Assembly: GCF_007990935.1 (NCBI RefSeq)
Contig: NZ_BJXJ01000001.1
Location: 223,308-287,307 of the forward strand
From: Vibrio sagamiensis NBRC 104589
GTDB lineage: Bacteria; Pseudomonadota; Gammaproteobacteria; Enterobacterales; Vibrionaceae
Direction: 5' to 3'
Length of the DNA stretch: 64,000 nucleotides
In this document: positions 48,132-56,582 of the stretch, one piece after another
Numbering within the stretch: position 1 is the stretch's first letter
Layout of the letters: each line of letters opens with the position of its first letter
Program-made: the position numbers and the translations under genes
The notes under the pieces: generated by a model
Told to the model about the DNA's origin: nothing
Databases searched by the model: none
What the model saw: the letters and a program-made list of their open reading frames with translations, nothing else

Positions 48132-49373
48132 TTACAGGGAGCTGACTTCTAACTGATTTAAGAGCTCTTTAAATGCATGGGATATTCCTTCTATATGTTC
48201 AGGTTCCAAAGTCGGGTACAAGTGGAGGTTAATAGTTCTTTTTGATAGTGAATTTGCCATTGGGCATCTGGTTTCTGTATAGTTAACCGACTCTATATTG
48301 CGGTATTCACTCGAGTTAAACGGAAACTCGTGCTGACCAAAGCCCTGAAGATTTCTATATACATTCTCTTTGAATGTTTCTGGCCATAGCACTTTTGTGA
48401 CAGGAATCCCTAGTCCAACTAAGCTTTTATATAGTTGATGCGTTTGCTGCTCAGTAATCGAAGTCACTAAGGTGATGGGGTATAACCAATAGGCGTTTTC
48501 CCTTTCAGAAGAGTTAAAAGGTAAACTTTCAATCAAGCTGGAATCTTTCAAAATCTCGTCATAAATAAAGGCATTTCTTTTACGATTAGCGAGATTCCAA
48601 TCATCAAATCGATTGAGTTCATTGATGCCCACAATTGACTGTATTTCGGTCATTCGATAGTTATAACCAATTCTTTCATGGATATAGGGTTGCTTTTCTT
48701 CCATGTCTAGCAAGGCTAACTTTTGTTTGACATCAAAGCCATGATCGCGGAATGATCGACAACGCCAAGCCAGCCCCTCGTCATCAGTGACAATCATTCC
48801 ACCTTCACCGCCTGTGGTGAAATGTTTACTTTGACAAAAACTAAATGCAGCAGCATCACCTAATGTACCGACTTTGTTACCTTTATATTTGCCACCGATA
48901 CACTGAGCGGCATCTTCAATGACTTTTAATTGATACCTGTCAGCTATCTCATTAATCGGGTCCATGTCGCAAACTACGCCATACAAATGAACGACGACGA
49001 TCGCTTTGGTTCTCTCCGTTACTAGAGCTTCGATGCGATCTGGGTTGATAGTATGATCACTGGTTACATCACAAAACCTAGGTATGGCGCCTGCCTGTAA
49101 TACCGCGTAAGACGTGGCTATAAAGCTATAAGAGGGGACGATCACTTCATCTCCAGGACCAATATCCATACTGCCAATTATGGTATGTAAGGCCGATGTG
49201 CCATTGGTGGTACTGATTGCAAAGTTGGTACTGCACCACTTGGCAAAGTGCGTTTCAAACTCTCTTCCTTTCGTGCCAGTCCAGTAATTAACTTTACCGC
49301 TTTTGAGAGCGAGTGCTATTTCATCCGCACTCGTTTGATCAAATTGTGGCCATTGAGGGTAATTAGGTTTCAT
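48132..49373 (-). CDS. DegT/DnrJ/EryC1/StrS-family PLP aminotransferase
   Basis: The 413-residue enzyme shows the sugar aminotransferase hallmarks. These are NGTSALHTIIGSMDIGPGDEV, SYSFIATSYAVLQAGAIPRF, VIEDAAQCIGG, the PLP-lysine segment FSFCQSKHFTTGGEGGM with Lys183, and the YNYRMTEIQSIVG motif. Such enzymes aminate keto-sugars, and the 4-keto product of the neighbouring dehydratase is the obvious substrate. At 413 residues it is somewhat longer than PseC-type enzymes (about 380). AAGGA lies upstream. The MFS gene begins 14 bases after its stop. Confidence 0.9.
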   Translation of the reverse strand: MKPNYPQWPQFDQTSADEIALALKSGKVNYWTGTKGREFETHFAKWCSTNFAISTTNGTSALHTIIGSMDIGPGDEVIVPSYSFIATSYAVLQAGAIPRFCDVTSDHTINPDRIEALVTERTKAIVVVHLYGVVCDMDPINEIADRYQLKVIEDAAQCIGGKYKGNKVGTLGDAAAFSFCQSKHFTTGGEGGMIVTDDEGLAWRCRSFRDHGFDVKQKLALLDMEEKQPYIHERIGYNYRMTEIQSIVGINELNRFDDWNLANRKRNAFIYDEILKDSSLIESLPFNSSERENAYWLYPITLVTSITEQQTHQLYKSLVGLGIPVTKVLWPETFKENVYRNLQGFGQHEFPFNSSEYRNIESVNYTETRCPMANSLSKRTINLHLYPTLEPEHIEGISHAFKELLNQLEVSSL

Positions 49374-49396
49374 AAAAACGTCCTTGTTTTAAATAA

Positions 49397-49428
49397 TATA
49401 CCCAAGTATGTTGAGATTATTTGGGCAT
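49397..49428. repeat. Palindromic intergenic repeat inside the accessory locus
   Basis: TATACCCAA at the left and TTTGGGCATA at the right flank GTATGTTGAGATTA. It lies between the PseG-like and DegT genes. Its right edge (GGCATAG) merges into the first unit of the 17-base tandem repeat. Confidence 0.7.
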
Positions 49429-49543
49429 AGTAGCTATGTTTGCGTAGTAATTATTTCAGCCTAGTAACTATTTCGGCGTAGTAATTATTTCGGCATAGCA
49501 ACTATCTTGGTATAGCAACTATCTCGGTATCGTCATTATCTCG
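49425..49543. repeat. Seven tandem copies of a 17-base unit
   Basis: Units begin at 49425, 49442, 49459, 49476, 49493, 49510 and 49527, each exactly 17 bases, with consensus close to GCATAGTAACTATTTCG. Units 2 and 4 differ at one position, while units 1 and 7 are the most diverged. The stop codon of the PseG-like gene (49519-49521) lies inside unit 6, so unit 7 and part of unit 6 are coding. Because 17 is not a multiple of three, expansion would change the reading frame if it occurred upstream of the stop. Confidence 0.9.
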
Positions 49544-50505
49544 GATTCTAAATGCGCTAGGCCCTGTCCAATTTCTAGTTGCTCTAAGTTTTTAATGATG
49601 TGCGCTCTGTATTCTTTATCTAAAATCAGCTGGCTAATCTTATGTTCGATGATGTCATTATTTATGAGTAACCCATTACCACAATATGGAAAGTCAACCT
49701 TTCGATAAAATGTATGTAGGCACTCTCGTGCATTCGCAGAGATAATGACGGAGGGCAGAAGCATGAAGGCTGCTTCAAATACAGTTCTGCAATTGGCTAA
49801 AACCGCTATGTCGGCATGCGGCATTAAGGTTGCTAAGTCTGTGTTGAGCTTAATATCTACCTTTAAGCGGTTTATTTTGGTAAATGCCTCGACTTCATTA
49901 AGGCTTCTATATCTGCTACCCAGTGCCAAGGTATAATGAAACGTCTTTAAGTAATCGGAATTGGCGATGACTCTTAAAACTTTCATGGTGATATTGTTGG
50001 GATCTTCGCCACCAAAATTAACCAATACATTTTTAACGAATTCGGAATCCCTTTGGACAAACGGCTTATTTCGGTGAAATGCATCCCTTATATCCATATA
50101 CTTTTCACCGTAAAGAGCATTGTGTTGACCACAGTCGCTATAAACGCAGTTTATGACCTTGTCGGCTAAGAAACTCCCTTCTCCGATATCTTCAATGTTT
50201 ATGACTTTCAGGGAGATTTTTTTAAGCTCACGAATATAAAAAGCTTCATTATCTAAACAGTCATTGATTACCATATCTGGCTTGATGCTTTTTATTAAAC
50301 TCAATGCCTCATCTTTATTATGTTTAAAATTGAGAGTAGCATTTAAACCTACCATTTCTTTTATAATTGTCTGCCCTTTATGACATAAAAAAATAGCATG
50401 AATATCGGAATGCTTTTTCAGCTTTTCTATTATCGATATTGAGCGGTAGACATGCCCCATGCCTTTACCTTCACGGGCTTCGATGACAAACAGTAAAGTA
50501 CTCAT
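49519..50505 (-). CDS. PseG-like UDP-sugar hydrolase/glycosyltransferase (GT-B fold)
   Basis: The 328-residue protein has the PseG-type N-terminal loop GKGMGHVYRS with His18, corresponding to the catalytic His of PseG. It also has the second-domain motif VNFGGEDPNNITMKVLRVI and a C-terminal ANCRTVFEAAFMLLPSVII. PseG removes UDP from a 2,4-diacetamido-6-deoxy sugar in pseudaminic acid synthesis; relatives act as glycosyltransferases. Gene order next to an aminotransferase and a dehydratase suits either. Its last codons lie in the 17-base repeat array. Its ATG is six bases after the PhyH stop. Confidence 0.75.
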   Translation of the reverse strand: MSTLLFVIEAREGKGMGHVYRSISIIEKLKKHSDIHAIFLCHKGQTIIKEMVGLNATLNFKHNKDEALSLIKSIKPDMVINDCLDNEAFYIRELKKISLKVINIEDIGEGSFLADKVINCVYSDCGQHNALYGEKYMDIRDAFHRNKPFVQRDSEFVKNVLVNFGGEDPNNITMKVLRVIANSDYLKTFHYTLALGSRYRSLNEVEAFTKINRLKVDIKLNTDLATLMPHADIAVLANCRTVFEAAFMLLPSVIISANARECLHTFYRKVDFPYCGNGLLINNDIIEHKISQLILDKEYRAHIIKNLEQLEIGQGLAHLESEIMTIPR

Positions 50506-50511
50506 TCAATA

Positions 50512-51387
50512 TCACCAGCTATCTATGCCAACTAATTTTTTACCCAGATCAGATAAAGGATAAGGTGAGTGTGGCTCTGGATCTAATTGACCGTTCCAAC
50601 CTCTGAGCCACTCCGGTGGCCTTGACTGTTGATAGCACTCGATTCTTTGCTGTTTCGTTTGGTACAGTAATGCTGGGACATGTTCTTTGCTGTCCGCTTT
50701 ATACATCGTGATAAATTGGACAAACCTTGGCTGGTTATGATGGGTGCAGACGTTGCCGTGTGGCAATCGGCTATCAAAGATAATTAAGCTCCCTTTTGGG
50801 GCTGAGATACGCTCAATTTCACTGTCTTCAAAATGACAAACGTCTTCTAAAAATAAGCCATTGACCTCACTTCTATCAAAAAAAGAGTTGTCATCAATCT
50901 GCTTGTTTACGATTTTTTTATAGATCTTAGGTATGCAGCCGAACGCGCCTTGCTCTTTTTCTGTATCTACGAGATAAATGAGCCCCTGATAGCACGGAGC
51001 TTTTAATGTTCTGACATCATAATCCCAATGCATTTTATTTTTGTCATTACCATATTGTGGTAGATCATAACGACAAGGTACTTTAACTGCGGCACGATCC
51101 ATGGTGACCCAGAGCTTGCTTTCTTCAAGCAAAGTGGCAAAGGCATGGTATATAGCTGGATGTTGGCGTACGGCCCAAAAAGCGGGGTGGTGGTGCATAG
51201 GAACAGAACCACTGCTGTTGAGTGGTGTTTTCTTATACCAAGTGGCCCTATCATGAAAATCCATTTGCATGAATTCACAGATAGCGTCTATAGAATCATC
51301 ACATAAGTTTTCAGGTAATAACGATTCAATAACCGTGTAACCATTTTCTTTTAGTCCTTTTTTCTTTTCTAGCCAGTAGTTTTCCAT
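50512..51387 (-). CDS. PhyH-type Fe(II)/2-oxoglutarate dioxygenase
   Basis: The 291-residue protein has a jelly-roll iron site His120-x-Asp122 (MHWDYD) with distal His210 (RLPHGN), and Arg221 (PRFVQF) placed to bind 2-oxoglutarate, the layout of the phytanoyl-CoA dioxygenase family. It probably hydroxylates or otherwise oxidises a small substrate. As the first gene of the six-gene locus it may modify the sugar product or an attached group. The ATG at 51387 is preferred to a GTG at 51402, which lacks a ribosome site. Confidence 0.8.
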   Translation of the reverse strand: MENYWLEKKKGLKENGYTVIESLLPENLCDDSIDAICEFMQMDFHDRATWYKKTPLNSSGSVPMHHHPAFWAVRQHPAIYHAFATLLEESKLWVTMDRAAVKVPCRYDLPQYGNDKNKMHWDYDVRTLKAPCYQGLIYLVDTEKEQGAFGCIPKIYKKIVNKQIDDNSFFDRSEVNGLFLEDVCHFEDSEIERISAPKGSLIIFDSRLPHGNVCTHHNQPRFVQFITMYKADSKEHVPALLYQTKQQRIECYQQSRPPEWLRGWNGQLDPEPHSPYPLSDLGKKLVGIDSW

Positions 51388-51402
51388 ATAGATAAATCTC
51401 AC

Positions 51403-51738
51403 TTTTTTTATATGCAGGGCATTCTAGTGAGATTGTTATTGAAAAAATATTTCCAAATATGAAATACAGACGCACTTAAAGAAAAGCATTCTTTATTTCA
51501 TGAATATTCCAATTTAATTCGATGTCATTCCTAAAAATATTTTTTAGTTCACGGATTTTATTTAGAGAAATAAATTAATAAAAGACGATGAATTCGGGGA
51601 TATATATTTTGAACGGTATAGTGCCTAAATATTTAATGTTAGTTGGTCACTAAAGTGATTAGGTATATACCCAAGTAACGTGGGGTGACTTGGGTACATT
51701 GGGAGCTAAGTTATTATGAAGAGTGCTGTGTAAACGAG
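51403..51738. other. Control region upstream of the accessory locus
   Basis: A very AT-rich 336 bases between the PhyH gene and bcp. It must contain the promoter of the accessory locus, but no clear -35/-10 pair or JUMPstart motif can be singled out. It holds a palindromic repeat copy at 51666-51697. Confidence 0.5.
51666..51697. repeat. Palindromic intergenic repeat at the right edge of the accessory locus
   Basis: TATACCCAAGT (51666-51676) pairs with ACTTGGGTA (51688-51696); the core ACCCAAGT/ACTTGGGT is perfect, around AACGTGGGGTG. It lies just downstream of bcp and marks the junction between core genome and accessory locus. Confidence 0.75.
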
Positions 51739-52206
51739 TTACTTACTATTCAAATAGTCTAAAACCACTTGGTGGTGGTCTTTAGTTTTGAATTTATTGA
51801 AAACGTGTTCAATGACGCCTTCTTCATTGATAAGAAAGCTGATTCGATGTAGGCCGTCGTATACTTTGCCCATGAACTTTTTCTCGCCCCAAACACCAAA
51901 TTGTTCTGCGACAGCATGGTCTTCGTCAGAAAGTAACGTAAAGTTTAGTTGGTCACGTTCAATAAATTTACCAAGACGCTTAACGGGATCAATACTCACT
52001 CCTAGAACCACAACATTATGTGCATCTAAGTCAGGCTTTATATCACGAAGACCTTGTGCTTGAGTTGTACAACCTGGGGTCATGGCTTTTGGGTAAAAGT
52101 AAAACAGAATTTTTTTACCTTTTAAATCTCCCAGTGAGACGGTATTGCCATCTTGGTCTAATAAAGAGAAGGCGGGCGCTGGCGTGCCTGCAGTCAGCGT
52201 ATTCAT
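51739..52206 (-). CDS. bcp: Bacterioferritin comigratory protein-type peroxiredoxin, single cysteine
   Basis: Thiol peroxidase of the PrxQ/BCP class that reduces hydroperoxides. The 155-residue product aligns end to end with E. coli Bcp: FYFYPKAMTPGCTTQA with peroxidatic Cys46, LLSDEDHAVAEQFGVWGEK, and GLHRISFLINEEG. The second cysteine of E. coli Bcp, five residues later, is Gln51 here (CTTQAQGL), and no other Cys is present. It should therefore act as a 1-Cys enzyme resolved by an external thiol. gcvR lies upstream, as in E. coli. Confidence 0.93.
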   Translation of the reverse strand: MNTLTAGTPAPAFSLLDQDGNTVSLGDLKGKKILFYFYPKAMTPGCTTQAQGLRDIKPDLDAHNVVVLGVSIDPVKRLGKFIERDQLNFTLLSDEDHAVAEQFGVWGEKKFMGKVYDGLHRISFLINEEGVIEHVFNKFKTKDHHQVVLDYLNSK

Positions 52207-52221
52207 AGTTGTTTCCTTTTC

Positions 52222-52764
52222 TTATAATGTATTTTTAATAAAATTTAAAGAACCTTGTACACTCAGAGTGTGGCAAAGTTGGTTGAATTCTTCCTGCAAC
52301 TGCATCAGATTACATTCAGCATTTACGGATGCTGTAATAGCGATGTGAAATTGATCTGCATCTAGTTGGAATTTTGCTTTATTGATCGTCTGAGCACTAA
52401 GGGAGTCGATCCCAATGTGTTTATCTGCAAAAAACTGAGTGAATTTCTCTGTTAAGCCGACTTTGTCTTCCGATTCTATAAAAACCTCGAGTGCATAGCT
52501 GTTATCGAGAACTTCGTGTGATGAGGTTCTTTTCATCATTGTGATCAGGTTATGCTCTTGACCTAGAAGGGGTAAGTGGGTTTCTACACGAGCGATATGC
52601 ATCGCATTACCCGTTAGTAACATAATGAGAGTGAACTCATTACCAAACAAAGCGATTCGGCTATCGACAATGTTACAGCCAGCTTGTGTGACGAGTTTTA
52701 TCACATGATTACAAATGCCTGGACGATCCGTTCCAATCGCTGTAAGTACCAAATGTTGCTTCAT
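52222..52764 (-). CDS. gcvR: Glycine cleavage system transcriptional repressor GcvR
   Basis: GcvR binds GcvA and blocks activation of the glycine cleavage operon when glycine is low. The 180-residue product has two ACT domains (about residues 5-80 and 90-165), beginning LVLTAIGTDRPGICNHVIKLV, with conserved GCNIVDSRIALFG and EDKVGLTEKFTQFFADKHIGID. Length is close to E. coli GcvR (190). It is divergent from dapA and 15 bases from bcp. Confidence 0.92.
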   Translation of the reverse strand: MKQHLVLTAIGTDRPGICNHVIKLVTQAGCNIVDSRIALFGNEFTLIMLLTGNAMHIARVETHLPLLGQEHNLITMMKRTSSHEVLDNSYALEVFIESEDKVGLTEKFTQFFADKHIGIDSLSAQTINKAKFQLDADQFHIAITASVNAECNLMQLQEEFNQLCHTLSVQGSLNFIKNTL

Positions 52765-53047
52765 AAATGAGCTTCTTGTCCTTTACTACAATAACAAAGA
52801 TGTTAGCACAGATATGTCTAAGAAATGTGGCGGGGTTGGCTATTTTAAATTAAATTTAAATGTTTTGTTTATTAATTAGACAAATCAATATTCAAGCTAT
52901 ATTACTCTCAGCTGAATGTATTAGATCACTTTAGTAGAGGCAAAGAGAAATAATCACTCAAATAAGTATGGTAAACGGCGTTATACACTTGTGTTCTTCA
53001 AGTGCATTACAGTACCATGCAAATAGATTAAATTAAGGGAGAGAAAC

Positions 53048-53926
53048 ATGTTTTCAGGAAGTATCGTAGCACTGATTACACCATTTAAAGCTGATGGTGA
53101 GGTAGACTTTGATGGCTTGCAGAAACTAGTAGAACACCATGTAGAGGCTGGCACTGATGGTATTGTCGCTGTAGGAACAACAGGTGAGTCTGCAACTCTA
53201 ACGATTGAAGAGCATGTAAAAGTTGTTCATAAAGTGGTGGAATTTGCCGATGGTCGCCTGCCAGTAATTGCGGGTACCGGTGCGAATGCAACTCATGAAG
53301 CGGTAACATTCAGCAAGCTATTAGCAGATTCGGGTATTTCTGGCTTTCTTAGTGTTACACCATACTATAACAAACCGACTCAAGAAGGGTTGTTTCAACA
53401 TTACAAAGCAATCTCTGAAGCGAGTGATATTCCCCTAATTTTATATAATGTGCCTGGACGTACAGCGGTAGATTTACTTCCAGAAACAGTTGCTCGTTTG
53501 TCTAAACTAGATAATATCGTGGCCCTTAAAGACGCAACTGGAGATTTGAATAGAATTGCTCTACACCGTGAACTTTGTGGCGAAGATTTTATCTTACTAA
53601 GTGGTGATGATGCGACGGGCCTAGAATTTGTTAAACTTGGCGGTCATGGCGTTATCTCTGTAACTAACAATATCGCGGCTAAAGACATGGCTGATATATT
53701 CCATTTAGCAAGCGAAGGTAAGTTTGAGCAAGCAGAAGCAATCAACCAACGTTTGATGACGTTGCATAAAATGCTCTTTATTGAATCAAGTCCCATCCCA
53801 GTAAAATGGGCGGCAAATAAACTTGGTTTGATAGAAGATGGTAGTTTGCGTCTTCCTTTGGTCGAGCTTTCTTATAAATCGCAGCCCGCGGTGGAACAAG
53901 CGTTAACAGACGCGGATATTTACTAA
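53048..53926 (+). CDS. dapA: 4-hydroxy-tetrahydrodipicolinate synthase
   Basis: Condenses pyruvate with aspartate semialdehyde at the start of the lysine/diaminopimelate branch. The 292-residue product (same length as E. coli) has the Schiff-base Lys161 in VALKDATGD, Tyr133 in LYNVPGRT, and GTTGESATL near residue 43. AAGGGAGAG precedes the ATG. It is followed by bamC, the usual dapA-bamC pair. dapE of the same pathway lies further right in this window. Confidence 0.97.
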   Translation: MFSGSIVALITPFKADGEVDFDGLQKLVEHHVEAGTDGIVAVGTTGESATLTIEEHVKVVHKVVEFADGRLPVIAGTGANATHEAVTFSKLLADSGISGFLSVTPYYNKPTQEGLFQHYKAISEASDIPLILYNVPGRTAVDLLPETVARLSKLDNIVALKDATGDLNRIALHRELCGEDFILLSGDDATGLEFVKLGGHGVISVTNNIAAKDMADIFHLASEGKFEQAEAINQRLMTLHKMLFIESSPIPVKWAANKLGLIEDGSLRLPLVELSYKSQPAVEQALTDADIY

Positions 53927-53978
53927 GATTGAGTTCATACTGAGAACATATTCGTCTTCAGTATTTTTAGGAGTTTAA

Positions 53979-54998
53979 ATGAAGCTTTCAAGCCAGTTAG
54001 TGTTAAGTTCACTAGCTGTATTCGTATTGACTGCCTGTTCAGGTGGTGCAACTCAGCGTCGTCAAGCTAAAGATGACTTTGAATATTTGAACACACCCGC
54101 TCTAAAAGAGTGGAAGCTTGCGATAGATTCCCAACCACATTTCTACCCTAATTACCGTATTCCAGAAGGGAAGTTTAAGGGAGGCGCGGGTCAAGATGTT
54201 GATATTCGTCCACCTCAGCAAATTTTAGAATTGATACCAGGTGCAAGGCTCGAACATAGTAAGAATAGTGAAGTAACACTTTGGTTACTTAGTCGGGATG
54301 ACCTCGATAAAGTTTGGCTTACGATTCAAGAGATGCTGAAGGAAAAAAATACATCTTTGGTCAATCAAGCGGATAATCGTCTCGAAACAGATTGGATATC
54401 TTGGGAGTCACCAGACGAAGATACTGAAATTGACAGCCGGTATGAAATAACTCTAATTGATCAAGATGGTCGTCATGGCTTTAAAGTTAATTTGATTGGT
54501 TGGCGTGAAGGTAATCAGGTTAAACCTGTGACAGAGCTCAACCGTGAACGTTATAATGTGCTCATGACCAACCTGATTACGGTGCGTTATGATCAAACCG
54601 CTCGTGAACTTGCACAGCAAAAATCGCAAAACTTGGTAAAACATATTCCAGTGACAATGGGTAAAGATCGAAGCGGCTTACCAGTAATTATTGCTCGTTC
54701 TCCATACAATGTTGCATGGGATCGTATACCAAGCATTTTACCAAAGATGGGCTTTAAAGTAGAGGAACGTCATCAATCTCAGGGTATTGTTACGACTAAA
54801 TACACCTCCCCAGATGATGCATTTTGGAATGATATCGGTGTTGAGCCTATTGACCTAAAATCAGGTAAATATACTTTCCAACTTGGTGACTTAGGCAACC
54901 GTACATCAATTAATGTTACAGATGCCTCTGGTAAACCTGTCGAAGAAGCATTATTGAAGTCATTAGTGCCTGTTTTAGCCGCAACGGTAAAACAGTAG
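53979..54998 (+). CDS. bamC: Outer-membrane assembly lipoprotein BamC
   Basis: BAM accessory lipoprotein. The 339-residue precursor has a lipobox VLTAC with acylated Cys20. The unstructured N-terminal segment that packs on BamD contains DDFEYLNTPALKEW and IPEGKFKGGAGQDVDIRPPQQ (residues about 64-84 within the family pattern). Two helix-grip domains follow. Length is close to E. coli BamC (344). It lies 52 bases after dapA and ends in a strong terminator. Confidence 0.95.
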   Translation: MKLSSQLVLSSLAVFVLTACSGGATQRRQAKDDFEYLNTPALKEWKLAIDSQPHFYPNYRIPEGKFKGGAGQDVDIRPPQQILELIPGARLEHSKNSEVTLWLLSRDDLDKVWLTIQEMLKEKNTSLVNQADNRLETDWISWESPDEDTEIDSRYEITLIDQDGRHGFKVNLIGWREGNQVKPVTELNRERYNVLMTNLITVRYDQTARELAQQKSQNLVKHIPVTMGKDRSGLPVIIARSPYNVAWDRIPSILPKMGFKVEERHQSQGIVTTKYTSPDDAFWNDIGVEPIDLKSGKYTFQLGDLGNRTSINVTDASGKPVEEALLKSLVPVLAATVKQ

Positions 54999-55023
54999 CG
55001 CTTTGAGTTTTTAAAGCTGAAAA

Positions 55024-55055
55024 ATACAAAAGGGATCGGATGATCCCTTTTGTAT
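55024..55055. terminator. Bidirectional terminator between bamC and the PepSY gene
   Basis: ATACAAAAGGGATC (55024-55037) pairs perfectly with GATCCCTTTTGTAT (55042-55055) around GGAT, fourteen uninterrupted pairs. The two genes are convergent, so it may serve both. Confidence 0.85.
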
Positions 55056-55095
55056 ACTTGAGAGTCTTGAAATTATCTAGGATAGACTCAATTGT

Positions 55096-56508
55096 TTAAC
55101 TCAATGTGACTGTTTGCTTACTGAATCGACTGACCAATAGCCAATCGATCAGTAAAGCTAGCACAATAGTGCCCCCTGCCAATGGAAAAACCAAACCGAT
55201 AACCACTAATGTCGCTAAGCCAGCTTTCCATATACCATCTTGTTCAAAACGAGGTGGAGCACCAAGTCGTGTTTGAGTCGCAGGCCGACGTAACCACCAC
55301 ATTACCACTCCAGTAATCGAGATAAGAATGAAGATAAAACAAAATAGGAGGTTCGCTATTTTGTTCCAAATACTTAGATCACCTTGGTGCAGTGAAACTC
55401 CTGCCGCCATAGCTTTGGCAAAGGGTGAGTAATCTTGCCAAGTCACTTCAGTTAATAATGCTCCGGAGTATTGGTCAAAATGCACAGTGCGTTCTTCTCG
55501 TGGGTCGACTATATCTCCCGCCATTGTATTAGCAGATACGGTATAAACTCCCGTTTTTCCACGTGGAAAGGCGATACGATATTGTGTAAAGCCAAGGCTT
55601 TTGGCTTTGGTAATAACTTGATCAATGCTAAAGGTAGAATGACTAGACATCGTCTTGCCACCTCCACCATGATGGCTTGATTGCGGTACTGAGGCTTGTT
55701 CCAGACTCCACGGCATTTCTTTTTCGGAGCCATGATTTAAATCGGCATAAGTTAGCGTTGACTGCGGCTTTTCTCCCCAAGTGTAATAGGTGGGAAAAGT
55801 ATTCCAAGCCTGTACCAATTTGCCTCCCCAAATGCTTGTCCAAGCAAGACCTGAAATCAAAAAGAAGAGTAATACCAAGGAGAATATCCCGCCTAAATTT
55901 GCGTGCAGATCTCGCCAAAGTACTCGTGTACCATGACCAATGCGCAGTTTGAGAAAACTCGCCTTGCGTGGATTATCCAGCGGTAGCCATAAGTAGATGC
56001 CACTAACCAGTAGAATAATGCCCAAGCTGGCTGAAATCTCAATCAAGTAGTCCCCCCATTTACCAAGCAATAAGGTACTGTGAATCTTGTTTGCCCATTC
56101 ATACCAGCTTTCACTGCGATCTATCGAGCCTAAAACTTCACCAGAATAAGGATTAACCATGGCTATTCGAGTTGAACCATCGTTAAAAAGTAAGGAAAAG
56201 CGGTTGGGTAAATCTGCCTGAGTTGCAGGTATAAACTGGGTGACTTGCGTCTCCGGATAGGTGTTTTGTATCGCGGCAAGTTGCTCAGAAATTGATATAA
56301 CATGTGCTTCTGGGATCACCGTTAATAGCTCATTGTAGCGAGCTTGCTCGATCTCGTCATCGAACAGCATAATGATACCTGTCAAAGCCAACATCAACAT
56401 AAAAGGTACGACAAATAATCCAGCATAAAAATGCCAACGCCAAGTGAGAAAATAGAGGTTTTTACGACGTGAAGTTGCAATTGTTTGATTTTTAGTAAAG
56501 GTGTTCAA
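55096..56508 (-). CDS. PepSY-associated membrane protein (possible ferric/metal reductase)
   Basis: The 470-residue product has an N-terminal membrane helix after RRKNLYFLTWRWHFYAGLFVVPF (residues 14-36), PepSY-like periplasmic stretches, and three further helices with HSTLLLG, RDLHANLGGIFSL and SLHQGDLS. The His residues are well placed for haem. This is the PepSY_TM family found with siderophore and metal uptake systems and suggested to be reductases. The neighbouring DUF2946 gene on the same strand supports a metal-handling role. Confidence 0.82.
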   Translation of the reverse strand: MNTFTKNQTIATSRRKNLYFLTWRWHFYAGLFVVPFMLMLALTGIIMLFDDEIEQARYNELLTVIPEAHVISISEQLAAIQNTYPETQVTQFIPATQADLPNRFSLLFNDGSTRIAMVNPYSGEVLGSIDRSESWYEWANKIHSTLLLGKWGDYLIEISASLGIILLVSGIYLWLPLDNPRKASFLKLRIGHGTRVLWRDLHANLGGIFSLVLLFFLISGLAWTSIWGGKLVQAWNTFPTYYTWGEKPQSTLTYADLNHGSEKEMPWSLEQASVPQSSHHGGGGKTMSSHSTFSIDQVITKAKSLGFTQYRIAFPRGKTGVYTVSANTMAGDIVDPREERTVHFDQYSGALLTEVTWQDYSPFAKAMAAGVSLHQGDLSIWNKIANLLFCFIFILISITGVVMWWLRRPATQTRLGAPPRFEQDGIWKAGLATLVVIGLVFPLAGGTIVLALLIDWLLVSRFSKQTVTLS

Positions 56509-56582
56509 AGAAATCTTCCCTTTTAAAACGCCATTTATCCTTCAGTCCTAAGACCGCATCAGATAGAAAGAAGCGTGTGACT

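Noticed and set aside
49425..49543. CRISPR-like array
   Set aside because: The 17-base units are directly contiguous with no spacers and no cas genes are near, so this is a plain tandem repeat.
44896..51387. Complete O-antigen or capsule cluster
   Set aside because: No Wzx, Wzy, Wza-c, initiating sugar-phosphate transferase or ABC exporter is present.
51403..51665. JUMPstart/ops element for the accessory locus
   Set aside because: No GGCGGTAG-type motif could be found upstream of the PhyH gene on the coding strand.
55471..55952. Plus-strand frames opposite the PepSY gene
   Set aside because: No start signals and no domain features; the minus-strand gene explains the sequence.
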